DNA of 64,000 nt, from positions 62,001-126,000 of the forward strand of contig NZ_JAQSLK010000002.1 of assembly GCF_028649595.1 (NCBI RefSeq), read 5' to 3'. The notes under the pieces are model-generated. The model was not told where the DNA came from and searched no databases. It worked only from the letters and a program-made list of their open reading frames with translations. The position numbers and the translations under genes are program-made. How positions within the stretch are numbered: position 1 is the first letter of the stretch; every line of letters begins with the position of its first letter. This document shows, one piece after another, positions 36,784 to 46,393 of the stretch. Origin of the DNA: Campylobacter magnus. GTDB taxonomy: Bacteria > Campylobacterota > Campylobacteria > Campylobacterales > Campylobacteraceae.

Positions 36784-37941
36784 TTAAATTCCAAGGTCGC
36801 TTTTAGAAATTTCTTCGCTCTCACTTAAAATCGCAGCTCTTTCAATTATGCTAACAAGCTCTCTTATATTTCCTGGATAATCATAAGCTAAAAGTGCTTT
36901 TAGAGCGTCTTTTCCAAGCTTTTTTGTCCCTAGATTATAGCTGCTGCTAACTCGCTTTAAAACTGAGCTTGCAATACCTTCAATCTCATCTTTTCGCTCT
37001 TTTAGTGGCGGGACATTTAAAGGTATGGTATTTAAGCGATAAAAAAGATCCTCTCTAAACTCGCCGTTTTTTATCTTTTCGCTAAGGTCAGCATTTGTGG
37101 CTGATACGATGCGAACATTGATTTTAAAGGTTTTTGAGCCACCAACTCGCATTAGTTCTCGCTCTTGGATTACACGCAGTAGTTTGGCTTGCAAGTTTGC
37201 TGGCATTTCGCCTATTTCATCTAAAAACAGCGTCCCACCATCAGCTAGCTCAAAAAGCCCTTTTTTCGTGGCTGTAGCGTCTGTAAAAGCACCTTTTTCG
37301 TAGCCATAAAGCTCACTTTCAAGCAAATTTTCTGGGATTGCAGCCATATTTATTGCTACAAAAGGCGCAGAGCTTCTTGGTGAGTTTTCGTGTATAAAGC
37401 GAGCAAAAAGCTCTTTTCCCACGCCACTTTGTCCATTTATCATTACACTTGCGTCCGTTACAGCTGCCTTTTTGGCTGTTTTTAAAAGAGCCTCAAGCAC
37501 AGGCGAACTGCCAAAAAATGCGCTTTTATTTGGCTCATCATCGCTAGAATTTTCTATGATTTTTACAGCCTTACTGGCTGGTTTTTCATCTCGCACCTTT
37601 CTTAGCACAGCTACAAGGGCATCAGCATCAAAAGGCTTAGTTAGAAAATCCCTAACTCCAAGGCGTAAACTCTCAATCGCACCGCTTAGAGTGGCATTGC
37701 CTGTCATGATTACTATATCATATTTTCCGGCTAGTTCTTTGGCAAAAGCAAGTCCGTCCATGCCTGGCATATTTATATCAGTTACTACTATATCAGTATC
37801 TTCTGGCATTTTTTTTAGCGCATCAAGGGCTGATTTAAAGCACTTTATCTCAAATTCCTCATACTCGCTAAGTGCGAATTCCAAGGACTTGCGCATATTT
37901 ATATCATCTTCTACTATGCTAACTTTGGTTTTAGCACTCAC
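36784..37941 (-). CDS. flgR: Sigma-54-dependent flagellar response regulator FlgR
   Basis: NtrC-family activator of RpoN-dependent flagellar hook and rod genes, phosphorylated by FlgS. Receiver domain 1-120 with acidic VEDD, phospho-Asp in VVTDINMPGMDGL and Lys in FLTKPFD; AAA domain with Walker A GQSGVGKE, the sigma-54 contact GAFTDA, Walker B GGTLFLDEIGEM and R-finger region FREDLFYRLN. At 385 aa it stops after the AAA domain and carries no Fis-type DNA-binding domain; C. jejuni FlgR is longer (433 aa). The missing helix-turn-helix agrees with activation from solution. Confidence 0.92.
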   Translation of the reverse strand: MSAKTKVSIVEDDINMRKSLEFALSEYEEFEIKCFKSALDALKKMPEDTDIVVTDINMPGMDGLAFAKELAGKYDIVIMTGNATLSGAIESLRLGVRDFLTKPFDADALVAVLRKVRDEKPASKAVKIIENSSDDEPNKSAFFGSSPVLEALLKTAKKAAVTDASVMINGQSGVGKELFARFIHENSPRSSAPFVAINMAAIPENLLESELYGYEKGAFTDATATKKGLFELADGGTLFLDEIGEMPANLQAKLLRVIQERELMRVGGSKTFKINVRIVSATNADLSEKIKNGEFREDLFYRLNTIPLNVPPLKERKDEIEGIASSVLKRVSSSYNLGTKKLGKDALKALLAYDYPGNIRELVSIIERAAILSESEEISKSDLGI

Positions 37942-37950
37942 TTTTTATCC

Positions 37951-38601
37951 TTACTGGCTGATTTTAGCTAGGATTGTAGCACCTTGCGCCTTAAAAATCG
38001 CTATGAAATGAATAGGAATTTGCGTGATATTTGTGTGAAGCTTTGCTTTTTGCTTGGCTGCTTTTAGCTCATAGCCTGAGTATTCTAGCACTTTAAAAGG
38101 GCTTTTTGTAAAGCAATCGGCTAACTCTTCTTCGTGCGAGCGAAAAAACTCTATCTCACTTTGCCCAGCCACTTTTGTAGCCCTTAGTTCGCAAAAAGGC
38201 AAAAACTCGCTCTCATCGCTTTTTTTCATCGCTTTTGAGATTGCTATCACTCTAGTGCTTAGCATTTGATTTGTAGTAAAAAAATGCGCCCAAAATATAT
38301 ACTCATCGCTTTTTGCTGGATTTAGGCTTTTTGTGGGGCTATTTTTAGAAAATCCGCTAGTGTTTTTAGTGTTTAAAGGAATTCTGCTATTTTGTGAATT
38401 TTGCTGTTTTGATGGTGTTAAGAGAATTTTAGAATTCTCTGCTTTGCTGAGATTTTTATCGCTAGGAATTCTAGAATTCCTAGTAGTTTTTGGTGTTTTT
38501 TGTGGTTTTTCTTGGCTTTGTAAGGCAGGCTGGAGTGATTTTACATACTCAGCCTGCGCTAAAAAAACTAATGCTATTAGTAGGCAAATAGTCTTTCCCA
38601 T
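37951..38601 (-). CDS. flgQ: Flagellar motility protein FlgQ
   Basis: Assigned by position between flgR and flgP, as in C. jejuni, where FlgQ is needed for FlgP stability and motility. Signal peptide (about 1-18). Residues about 20-95 are a low-complexity Ser/Asn/Lys-rich insert that contains repeated palindrome-derived peptides (RNSRIPSDK, NSKILLTP, NSRIPLNTKN); a perfect GGAATTCTAGAATTCC is at 38465-38480. The C-terminal 120 residues look like the conserved domain. 216 aa. The start overlaps flgP by 25 bases. Confidence 0.8.
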   Translation of the reverse strand: MGKTICLLIALVFLAQAEYVKSLQPALQSQEKPQKTPKTTRNSRIPSDKNLSKAENSKILLTPSKQQNSQNSRIPLNTKNTSGFSKNSPTKSLNPAKSDEYIFWAHFFTTNQMLSTRVIAISKAMKKSDESEFLPFCELRATKVAGQSEIEFFRSHEEELADCFTKSPFKVLEYSGYELKAAKQKAKLHTNITQIPIHFIAIFKAQGATILAKISQ

Positions 38602-39017
38602 GTAGCCTTATCCATTTGAACTTCCATCTCAACTCTGTAAAGTCCGTCTTTGTATTGCTCATCAACGATAGCTGCGTTTTTTACTAGACCATGAACGCGT
38701 GCTTCGATGATAGAGCTTTTTAGCATTGCGTCTTTTACAGTATCTTTAGCGTTGATTTTTACTCCAAATAATTTGGTTGCGATTTGGCGTTGCGCATCAG
38801 CGATAGCTGCTCTTTTTGCAAGTGCTCTAGCTTGTGCTGGGCTGTAAGTATCTAGTGGTGGCACACCATCACCAAATGCTGTAAATGTAGCTGTTGGCAC
38901 AGTCTCAAAGCCATAAACTTCAGCCTTTGGCTGAGCTGGTGCAAGAGAGATATCGCCTCTTTGCGAACAAGCTGTAAACGCAAGTGCTACAGCAACAAAA
39001 AGTAAAGTTTTTTTCAT
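38577..39017 (-). CDS. flgP: Flagellar outer-membrane lipoprotein FlgP
   Basis: In C. jejuni FlgP builds the large basal disk of the flagellar motor. Signal with lipobox FTAC (Cys17). The body contains a LPP20-like domain: ARALAKRAAIADAQRQIATKL, a VKDAMLKSSIIEARVHGLV helix and YRVEMEVQMDKATWERL. 146 aa. Followed by flgQ and flgR on the same strand. Confidence 0.9.
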   Translation of the reverse strand: MKKTLLFVAVALAFTACSQRGDISLAPAQPKAEVYGFETVPTATFTAFGDGVPPLDTYSPAQARALAKRAAIADAQRQIATKLFGVKINAKDTVKDAMLKSSIIEARVHGLVKNAAIVDEQYKDGLYRVEMEVQMDKATWERLFAY

Positions 39018-39153
39018 TGTAAACCTTTCAAAATGAATTTTACTGCTTAATAAGCAAAAGGTGTTCCAAAAATTTAGAATTCCTTGTGAAAATGCTAATA
39101 TTTTAGCATTTTTAGCTGTTTTTGATAGCCAGGAATTCTAGAATTCTAGAATT

Positions 39154-39585
39154 TTAGAATTTCTGCCACTCTATAAAAGTGCGAGCTTTTTTAATATCAT
39201 TAAAAGAGATTTTTTGCTCGCCCTCATCAGCTAAAATAGTGATTATTTCATTATCCACAGCTTTTATATCACCTGTGATTACGCTTTTATCATTTAGCGT
39301 TATTTTTGCTTTTTCGCCAAGAGAGAGTTTAAAATGCTCTATTTTAGTAAGCTTGCGCTCTAGCCCTGGGCTTGAGACTTCCAAAAACCATTTATCACCT
39401 GAAATAGGCGGCATTACATCATAAATAGGGCTTAGCATTTGGCTTACTTTTTGGCACTCATCTAGGCTAACACCACCGCTTTTTGTGATATAAACTCTAT
39501 AAATCGCGTGCCCATTTTCACTCACGCTCTCAGTATCATATAGCTCGCAGCCAAGTTCTTTTATGATTTTTTCAATTTCACTCAT
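39154..39585 (-). CDS. rimP: Ribosome maturation factor RimP
   Basis: Needed for 30S subunit assembly. Seen: GCELYDTESVSENGHAIYRV at the start, SLDECQKVSQMLSPIYDV, YFLEVSSPGLERKL-like WFLEVSSPGLERKL and a C-terminal Sm-like part. 143 aa is normal. Palindrome copies (GGAATTCTAGAATTCTAG) begin at 39132 right at its 3' end and replace any other terminator. Confidence 0.93.
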   Translation of the reverse strand: MSEIEKIIKELGCELYDTESVSENGHAIYRVYITKSGGVSLDECQKVSQMLSPIYDVMPPISGDKWFLEVSSPGLERKLTKIEHFKLSLGEKAKITLNDKSVITGDIKAVDNEIITILADEGEQKISFNDIKKARTFIEWQKF

Positions 39586-39594
39586 TTTTGTCCC

Positions 39595-39972
39595 TTATTC
39601 TTTTGCTTTTTTGCCAGTTTTTAGCTCCATTTCAACCTTGGCAAAGAGCGCATCCATCGCATTTTGACGCTCTAAAATATCATCAAATTTAAAATGAAGC
39701 TTAGGTGCTCTAAACCACCCCTCAGTTTCTAAAATAAAGTTTTGTATCACAGGGCTAACACGCTTTAAATGACTTAAAATATACGCCTGCTCACGCTCAT
39801 CAAGCATCATTTTATCTAAATACACAAAAGCATCATAGCGACCCCTTTTACACTCCACATCAGTTACACAAAGCCCATGCAAGAGCTCATCATCAAGCGT
39901 GCTTAAAGCCTGTGGTATCAGCTCTTTTAGCACACTTTGCGTTCTTAGTAATTTTATTTGTGCTGGTGTCAT
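39595..39972 (-). CDS. rbfA: 30S ribosome-binding factor RbfA
   Basis: Assists 16S 5'-end maturation in the cold. Start set at ATG 39972 (MTPAQIKLLRTQSVLKEL), which follows AAGGCTTTAAAA; the upstream TTG at 39990 is not needed. KH-like core with LCVTDVECKRGRYDAFVYL and the ending FDDILERQNAMDALF. 125 aa plus stop. Next to rimP as in C. jejuni, but infB, which precedes rbfA there, is not here. Confidence 0.9.
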   Translation of the reverse strand: MTPAQIKLLRTQSVLKELIPQALSTLDDELLHGLCVTDVECKRGRYDAFVYLDKMMLDEREQAYILSHLKRVSPVIQNFILETEGWFRAPKLHFKFDDILERQNAMDALFAKVEMELKTGKKAKE

Positions 39973-40081
39973 TTTTAAAGCCTTTAACAATTTTTAAAAG
40001 CTGATTATAGCAAAAATTTTTTGAAGTTTTAAAAATAAGGGTAGGGAATTCTAGATTGAATTCCCTAAAAAAAGGCAGAAA

Positions 40082-41002
40082 TCACTGAGCTTTATACTGC
40101 TCTTCGTATTTTGAGCGTTCTATTTTGCCTTTTTTGCGAAGTTCTTTATACCACTCGTGGTGCAATATAAAAACCTCTTCTTCTTCTTTATAGCCGTGAA
40201 TCATAGAGTGTATCGCTCCAGCAATGGCAAAGCAAGCCATGTAGATATGAACTAGCAAAAACACAGCGCAAACTATGCCAAGTGCGTTGTGAATTATCGC
40301 TGAGATGCGAAGCAACTCGATTTGGCTAATGCCAAAAATATCTCCGCCATTAAAGTCCAGAAAATACATCGCTGCACCTGTGATTATCATCACAAGTCCA
40401 CCCGGAAATGCTATCCAAAACCAGCTTTTTTGCCCAGCGTTAAACTTACCAGCAGGCACTGGACGCTTTTTCTTGCTTAGATAGCCACCCACGATTAGCA
40501 TCCATTTTATATCATAGATTGCTGGTAGCATGCGTTTTAGCCAGCTAAAAAGCAGCGGCAGCACAGCTATACAAAAGATAATTGTAGCTATGCCATGAGC
40601 GTTTTTAGCAAATCTCACAAACGCACCACCACCAAAGCTCTCGCCCCACATCATAATAGCACCAGTTGGCACTAAAATTATCCAGCTAATAGCTGCTAGT
40701 GCGTGCATAGCGCGAATAAAGGCGTTAAAGGCATAAATTTTTTTGCCGTGATGATCAAAGTGCTTTGGCCCAATAACTAAGTAATGTAAAGCAAACGCGA
40801 CCACCACTGCAAGCACCAAAATCACAAGCGCATAGGCAAAATAATGCCCACCTTGTAAATTCACCCAAAGTGGCGCAAAGCCATCAGTGTAAGTATCTAT
40901 GTTTAAAAGGCGAGCCTGCCCCCAAAGGGGGCTATCTTGCTGGTTTGACCCATCAGCAAAAAGTGGCGCTAAGCCAAGCAGTAGCCAAGATAAAAGTTTC
41001 AT
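40082..41002 (-). CDS. fdhC: Formate dehydrogenase cytochrome b subunit
   Basis: Membrane anchor that passes formate electrons to menaquinone. N-terminal signal (MKLLSWLLLGLAPLFADG), then four to five membrane helices with heme-ligand His in RAMHALAAISW and VHIYMACFAIAGAIHSM, and the FNAGQKSWFWIAFPGG motif of the FdnI family. 306 aa. Overlaps fdhB by four bases. Confidence 0.93.
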   Translation of the reverse strand: MKLLSWLLLGLAPLFADGSNQQDSPLWGQARLLNIDTYTDGFAPLWVNLQGGHYFAYALVILVLAVVVAFALHYLVIGPKHFDHHGKKIYAFNAFIRAMHALAAISWIILVPTGAIMMWGESFGGGAFVRFAKNAHGIATIIFCIAVLPLLFSWLKRMLPAIYDIKWMLIVGGYLSKKKRPVPAGKFNAGQKSWFWIAFPGGLVMIITGAAMYFLDFNGGDIFGISQIELLRISAIIHNALGIVCAVFLLVHIYMACFAIAGAIHSMIHGYKEEEEVFILHHEWYKELRKKGKIERSKYEEQYKAQ

Positions 41003-41619
41003 ACCCTAGCTCCAGCTAGCTGCGCTAGATTTGCGTATTCGCCATTTAGGCTTAGATCATCGTTTTTGCGGTTTGCGTTTCTGCCTAGCACGCGTTTTCT
41101 ATACATATTAGACACTTCTACAGCATCACCTACCAAAAGAGCATTTGTCGAACAAACAGCAGCACACATAGGAACCTTGCCCTCTGCTATGCGGTTTTGT
41201 CCGTATAGCTCACGCTCCTCATGGCTATTTGTAGGCTCTGGGCCACCTGCGCACATGGTGCATTTATCCATAGCACCTTTTATGCCAAAGGCGCCGTCTC
41301 TTGGAAACTGTGGCGCACCAAAAGGACAAGCATATAGGCAATATCCGCATCCTATACACTCTTTTTTATCGTGAAGCACTATGCCATCTTCACGGATATA
41401 AAAGCATTTTACAGGACAAACCTGCGAACAAGGCGCATCTGTGCAGTGCTGACAAGCAATAGTGCTAGAAATCTCTCGCCCCTCTATACCTTCATTTAGT
41501 GTGATAACCTTGCGGCGATTTATACCCACAGGCACTTCGTGTGCTGAGCTGCAAGCCACTTGGCAAGCAAAACAGCTAGTACAGCGGTTAGTATCCACAT
41601 AAAACTTCATTCTTGCCAT
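40999..41619 (-). CDS. fdhB: Formate dehydrogenase iron-sulfur subunit
   Basis: Electron-transfer subunit. Four Cys-cluster blocks: CTSCFACQVACSSAHEV, CQHCTDAPCSQVCPVKC, CIGCGYCLYACPFGAPQF and a distal CTMC ... CAAVC pair, for four [4Fe-4S] centres. 206 aa. It lacks its own signal peptide, so it should be exported with the Tat-dependent large subunit. Confidence 0.95.
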   Translation of the reverse strand: MARMKFYVDTNRCTSCFACQVACSSAHEVPVGINRRKVITLNEGIEGREISSTIACQHCTDAPCSQVCPVKCFYIREDGIVLHDKKECIGCGYCLYACPFGAPQFPRDGAFGIKGAMDKCTMCAGGPEPTNSHEERELYGQNRIAEGKVPMCAAVCSTNALLVGDAVEVSNMYRKRVLGRNANRKNDDLSLNGEYANLAQLAGARV

Positions 41620-41621
41620 GG

Positions 41622-44585
41622 CTATTTCCTCTCTTCATCAAAAAACTGCGTTTTAAACATACTTTGATCCTCGCAGCGCTCTAGCTGACAAAGACCAGCG
41701 TTAAACTCTGAAATCTGCGTAACAACATCAAAGCCGTAGTTTGTAACGATATTTGAGCTCTCGCCTATGGTATAAGGCTTAGTGCCCTCTGGATAGCGAG
41801 CTGAGAGATCCACTCCTTGCATCACGCCAGCGAAGTTATACGGCAAGCAAATACGATCAGGCGTAACAGAATGAGAGTAAATACATTTTACCTTTATCTT
41901 TGTGCCTTGTGGACTTTTTATCCACATGTATTCGCCATCAAGAATTCCATATTTTCCAGCCAAATCAGGATTTACATGCGCAAACATTTCAGGTGTGATA
42001 TTTGCTAGGTATTTGCTTGTGCGCTCTAGCATACCAGCACCGCTTAGATTTACAAGGCGCATAGAGCTGATTATTACAGGGAAATCCTTGCTCCAATCCT
42101 GTGCTGTTTGCTCACTAATAAACTTAGTAGAAACACGGAAATTTCGCTCTTGATCGCCAAAAGTAGGGTATTTTTCTACCAAATCTTTGCGTGGACTGTG
42201 AATTGGCTCACGGTGTTTTGGAATAGGATCAACAAACTCCCAAACCATAGCCCTAGCCCTAGCATTTCCACACGGACTTACGCCTGCTTCTTCGCATTTT
42301 TTTAGGATTATGCCTGAGTAGTCCATACTCCAGCTTGGTCCCATTTGCGCTTTTTCTTCCTCAGTTAGTGTGATACCTAATACGCTTTCTATGTTTTCTT
42401 TAGTAATTTGCGGATAGCCACCTTTTACTTTTGAGCCAGCGATTGTTACACTCTCATCAGCTAGCTGGCTTACGCCATTATGCTCTAGGCCAAAGCGGTT
42501 TCTAAAGCCCATACCACCTTTCCAAACAGGAGTAGTTATATCATACATCACAGGTGTGCCAGGGTGGTTTTCATTCCAGCACGGCCATGGAAGTCCATAG
42601 TACTCGCCTGCTACTTCTGTGCCTTCTCTACCTTTTAGAGTATTTGGATCAAAATTTTGCCAGTTTGCTTGGTGGCGTTTTAGACGCTCGGCGGTTCTGC
42701 CCACATTTCCTATGGTTTGAGTACATCTTGCGATTTCATTTGTAGCATCATCAGGCCAAACCCAGCTGTCTTTTACCTGCTCAATCTTGCCGTTTCTAAA
42801 GCCTAGCATCATGCCTTTTACATACTCATCATAAAAGCCAAATTTCTTAGCAAAAAGCATCATAATCTCTTGATCTTGTTTTGCTTCAAATATAGGTTTT
42901 ACGACCTGAGTACGCCACTGCGCTGAGCGGTTTGTAGCACTTACATAGCCGCTACTTTCAAACTGTGTGCTAGCTGGCAGGATATAAATGCCATCTTTTC
43001 TATCACTAAGAATTGCCACTTCATTTACAAAAGGCTCAACTACAACAAGCATATCAAGTTTATTTATAGCTTCTTGGATTTTTGTAAGGTGAGCCATAGA
43101 AGTAATTCCTGTGCCTTGAACCCAAAGCACACGCAGATTTCCGCTTGAGAAGGTGTTTTCTTCTTTTAGCACACCTTGCCACCATTTTGAAAGAGAATAT
43201 CCTTTTTCATTGCGCCAGTTTCTATCCTCTGGGTGCTTTTCATCGTAGTAGAAATACTCTTTAAAGTTTGTATTTTCTACCGGTTCGCCTAGTTTAGCTC
43301 GTGGCTCTTTTACGCTTACAGCAAAGCGTTTTACAAACTTCTCATAGTCTTGTCCCCAGCCCTGACAATAATGCTTCCACGCCGCATCACCTAGACCATA
43401 ATAGCCTGGCAAGCTATCAGCCAAGTTATTCATATCAGTTGCGCCTTGGACATTGTCGTGACCACGGATAATATTACAGCCGCCGCCTTTTTTACCCATA
43501 TTGCCAAGTACAAGCTGGATGATAGAGTAGATTCTAGTGTTTGAGCTACCAACTGAGTGTTGCGTAACGCCTAGTGCCCAAGCTAGAGTTGAAGGTTTAG
43601 AAGTAGCAAAGATTCTAGTGATTTCTTCAAGTTGCTTAGCTGGAATTCCAGTTACATTTTCAGTTTCCTCTGGTGTCCATTTCTCGGCTTCTTTGCGAAT
43701 TTCATCTATTGCGTAGGCCTGAGTGCGGATTACTTCTTTATCCTCCCAGCCGTTTTTAAAGATAAGATGAAGCATTCCATAACCAAATGCTATATCAGTT
43801 CCTGGGCGGATTCGCACATAATAATCAGCTTTTGCTGCTGATTTTGTATATACAGGATCAACTACTATTAGCTTAGCACCAGTTCTATCTTTTGCTTGTA
43901 AGATATGCTTCATAGCACCCACTGGGTTTGCTACAGCTGAGTTTGCACCTATTAGTAGTATTACTTTTGAGTGTTCGGTTAGATCACCAAAGTGATTTGT
44001 CATAGCGCCATAACCCCATGTATTGGCCACACCGGCCACTGTTGCGCTGTGTCAAATGCGTGCTACGTGATCTATATTATTTGTTCCCCAAAATGCCGCA
44101 AATTTGCGGAAATAAAAGGCTTGTTCGTTGCTAAACTTCGCTGAACCCAAAAACTCCACGCTATCAGGGCCATCTTGTTCTCTAATCTCAAGCATTTTTG
44201 CGCTGATTTCATCTACTGCTTGCTCCCAGCTTATGCGCTCCCATTTTCCATTTACTTTTTTCATTGGGAATTTTATGCGTTGTTTGCTTTTTGTAAGATC
44301 AATTTGATCTATACCTTTACAGCAGTGAGAGCCTTGTGAAATTGGGTGATTTATAGCCATTTCTTGGCGAACCCAAACGCCGTCTTGAACCTCTGCTTCT
44401 ATGCCGCAACCTGCTGAGCAGATTGAGCAGATTGTGCGTACTGTTTTTGAGCCTGGATATGGATCAGGCACTTTTTGCTCGCTAGCTTGTGCGATTTTGT
44501 CGCTACTAGCACCAAAGGCTGTGCTAGCAGTAGCTCCAAGTGCTGCAAGCTTTAAAAACGAGCGTCTTGATGCATTTGCCATCAT
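41622..44585 (-). CDS. fdhA: Formate dehydrogenase large subunit, selenocysteine-containing
   Basis: Oxidises formate at a Mo/W-bis-MGD centre in the periplasm. Twin-arginine signal RRSFLKLAA at residues 7-15; [4Fe-4S] ligands C53, C56, C60 and C88/C89; in-frame TGA at 44054-44052 is codon 178, inside the invariant HVARI-U-HSATVAGVANTWG, so it reads as selenocysteine. With read-through the product is 987 aa, typical of FdnG-type subunits. The frame is open on both sides and every flanking motif is intact, so it is not a nonsense mutation. First gene after the Tat-signal small protein; fdhB and fdhC follow. Confidence 0.95.
44024..44054 (-). promoter_or_regulatory. fdhA UGA codon and SECIS hairpin
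   Basis: On the minus strand UGA (44054-44052) is followed 13 bases later by TGGCC-GGTGT-GGCCA (44038-44024), a five-pair stem with a GG-starting loop. Bacterial SECIS hairpins carry a GGU-type apical loop bound by SelB. Pairing seen directly; function from known SECIS rules. Confidence 0.65.
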
Positions 44586-44591
44586 TTACTC

Positions 44592-44783
44592 CTAATAAGC
44601 GATTTTATAATATTGTTCCCACAAAGGCGTTTTGTAATAAAGCACTTCTTGCTTTTTGCTTTTGCCTTGTGGCACTGGGTTTTCATTTACATTTAGCTTG
44701 GCTGCTGTAGCTGCCGAAGCTACTGCTATAGCACCTACGCCAAGTGCCTTTTGTAAAAACTTTCTGCGGTTTTGTAGCACCAT
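44592..44783 (-). CDS. Formate dehydrogenase-associated Tat-signal small protein
   Basis: 63-aa protein with a twin-arginine signal (QNRRKFLQKALGVGAIAVASA) and a short Lys/Tyr-rich remainder (YYKTPLWEQYYKIAY). Matches the small Tat-target protein family found just before formate dehydrogenase large subunits in epsilon-proteobacteria. Ribosome site GGAGGTAA; six bases before fdhA. Probably a partner or maturation factor; role not established. Confidence 0.85.
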   Translation of the reverse strand: MVLQNRRKFLQKALGVGAIAVASAATAAKLNVNENPVPQGKSKKQEVLYYKTPLWEQYYKIAY

Positions 44784-44889
44784 TTACCTCCTAATAAAAT
44801 TTGGATTCGTAGGAATTTTAGTATAAATTGTATTTATTAAATATTAAAAAATAAATTAGTTTTTTTTCTTAAGAAAAGTTTTATTTTTT

Positions 44890-45200
44890 AGGGAATTCTA
44901 GAATTCTTAAGAGAGACTTAGGAATTCTAGAATTCCTTGTGAATTTTTCTAGGGAATTCTAGATTTTGCTTAGAAATTCTAGAATTCCTTGTGAATTTAT
45001 CTTGGGAATTCCAAATTTTGCTTAGGGAATTTTAGAATTCCTTGTGAATTTTTCTAGGGAATTCTAGATTTTTGCTCGCTTTGGGTGCCCGCTTAAAAGC
45101 GGGCACACGCTCGCTTGTTTTTTAGGGGATAGCGCCCCTTGAGCCCTTGGGGCTACGCCCCAAACCCCACATAAAAACCAATTCTAGAGGGAATTCTAGA
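44890..45200. repeat. Palindrome array with about 60-base tandem units upstream of the fdh operon
   Basis: Perfect GGAATTCTAGAATTCC at 44921-44936, then units containing AGAATTCCTTGTGAATTT and a GGGAATTCTAGATTTTGCT recur about three times to 45,070; a last copy is near 45,186. The divergent gap 44784-45370 also holds GC-rich hairpins and one decayed-looking block (45,200-45,350). No protein gene is visible. Confidence 0.82.
45085..45106. terminator. Perfect GC-rich hairpin
   Basis: GTGCCCGCTT and AAGCGGGCAC form a ten-pair perfect stem around AA. It is followed by ACGCTCGCTTGTTTTTTAGG, so a T-run 13 bases after the stem would fit a plus-strand terminator, although no plus-strand gene ends here. 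More GC-rich pairing (GGGGCTACGCCCC) follows at 45,152-45,164. Confidence 0.4.
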
Positions 45201-45370
45201 ATTTGCGCAGTGTTTTGGGCTTCGCAGCAGCGACAATAAAAATAAAAGGTGCGGCACTTGCGTTTAGCGTGCCTGCAGCAGTGCGAAGATAGAATACATA
45301 ATTCATCAAGCGCTGCCGCATAGCGGGTAAGCGTAAGAGCCCCACCAGCAAATTTTACAATCTGGCCGAA

Positions 45371-46156
45371 TTAAAAAGATATAAATTCTCTACTGCGCTT
45401 TTTAAACACACAAGCCTTGCTGTACCCAAACTCACGAGCTTTTTCTATGGTTTTATCCATATTTGCGCCAACTTGTTCTACGCTGTGAGCGTCGCTTGAA
45501 AAGGTAATAGGCGCATCAAAATCAGCCAAAAGCTCCAAAATCTCATCGCTTGGATAGAGCTCGCTGCAAGGTTTGCGCCAGCCAGCCGAGTTTAGCTCCA
45601 CGCAAACTCCGGCTTCTTTTATAGCTTTTATAGCTGGCTGGGCTAGGATTTTTATCTCTTTTTTGGGGCGGTAATTAAATACCTTTATAAGATCAATATG
45701 ACCTAAAATATCAAAGCGTCCACACCTTGCTGATCTTGCAATGGCTTCAAAATACTGCCCGTAGAGCTCATCAATATCCTTGCCCTCGTAGCTTCCTATA
45801 AAAGCAGGATTATCAAAGCCCCAAAAGTCTAGAAAATGAACTGAGCCGATAAGAAAATCGCATTTGCTATTCATCACCCTTGGGCTAAAATACTTCTCAT
45901 CACCCATAAAATCAACCTCGTAACCTAGCAAAATCTCCATTTTGCCCCTAAAATGCTCTGCTGTCTCTTTCACCAAATCCTCGTAAAATTCAATCTGCGC
46001 CTCGCTCATGCGGTACTCTGGCTCAAAGGGCATAAAAGCGTGATCTGCAAAGCCGTAGTATTTACATCCTAGCTCATAAGCACGGCTTGCAAGGGCTAGT
46101 GGAGTGCCTGTGGCGTGATTACAAAGCGGGGTATGATTGTGAAGGTCAATTAACAT
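45371..46156 (-). CDS. PHP-domain histidinol-phosphatase-like protein
   Basis: PHP phosphoesterase: metal-site motifs DLHNHTPLCNHA at residue 3 on, GFADHAFMPF, VDFMGDE, IGSVHFLDFW, ILGHIDLIK and SSDAHSVEQVG. This set matches HisJ/HisK-type histidinol phosphatases and supplies the step missing from the single-domain HisB encoded at 15.9 kb. 261 aa. Exact substrate is inferred. Confidence 0.8.
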   Translation of the reverse strand: MLIDLHNHTPLCNHATGTPLALASRAYELGCKYYGFADHAFMPFEPEYRMSEAQIEFYEDLVKETAEHFRGKMEILLGYEVDFMGDEKYFSPRVMNSKCDFLIGSVHFLDFWGFDNPAFIGSYEGKDIDELYGQYFEAIARSARCGRFDILGHIDLIKVFNYRPKKEIKILAQPAIKAIKEAGVCVELNSAGWRKPCSELYPSDEILELLADFDAPITFSSDAHSVEQVGANMDKTIEKAREFGYSKACVFKKRSREFISF

Positions 46157-46165
46157 TTTTTGCCT

Positions 46166-46393
46166 TTATTCATCTAAAATTTGAGCATTGTATTTGTTAA
46201 AAAACGCAAAAACAAGTGTCCAAACTAAAATTAGTCCAAATGCTACTAAAATACAAATCGCAAATTTGATTGTACTTAGCGTATCAAGTTGTATAAAAAT
46301 AAAGCCACAAACTCCCAAAAACGATATTAAAATAGTGTTTAAAGCACTTTTACAAACATCTATTTTGTTTTGAGTATTATCTTTTTTGCTCAT
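46166..46393 (-). CDS. Small two-segment membrane protein
   Basis: 75-aa protein with two hydrophobic segments (about residues 19-37 and 43-66) and a short polar end. Function unknown. Its ATG overlaps the stop of a 27-codon upstream gene (ATGA), and the histidinol-phosphatase gene follows nine bases later, so the three look like one transcript. Confidence 0.7.
   Translation of the reverse strand: MSKKDNTQNKIDVCKSALNTILISFLGVCGFIFIQLDTLSTIKFAICILVAFGLILVWTLVFAFFNKYNAQILDE

Noticed and set aside
44052-44585. fdhA as a pseudogene broken by TGA
   Set aside because: TGA is exactly at the selenocysteine position, the frame continues, and selD and tRNA-Sec are nearby.
45200-45360. Protein gene in the GC-rich part before the PHP gene
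   Set aside because: All frames are short and interrupted; only a weak resemblance to the 22.1-kb block remains.
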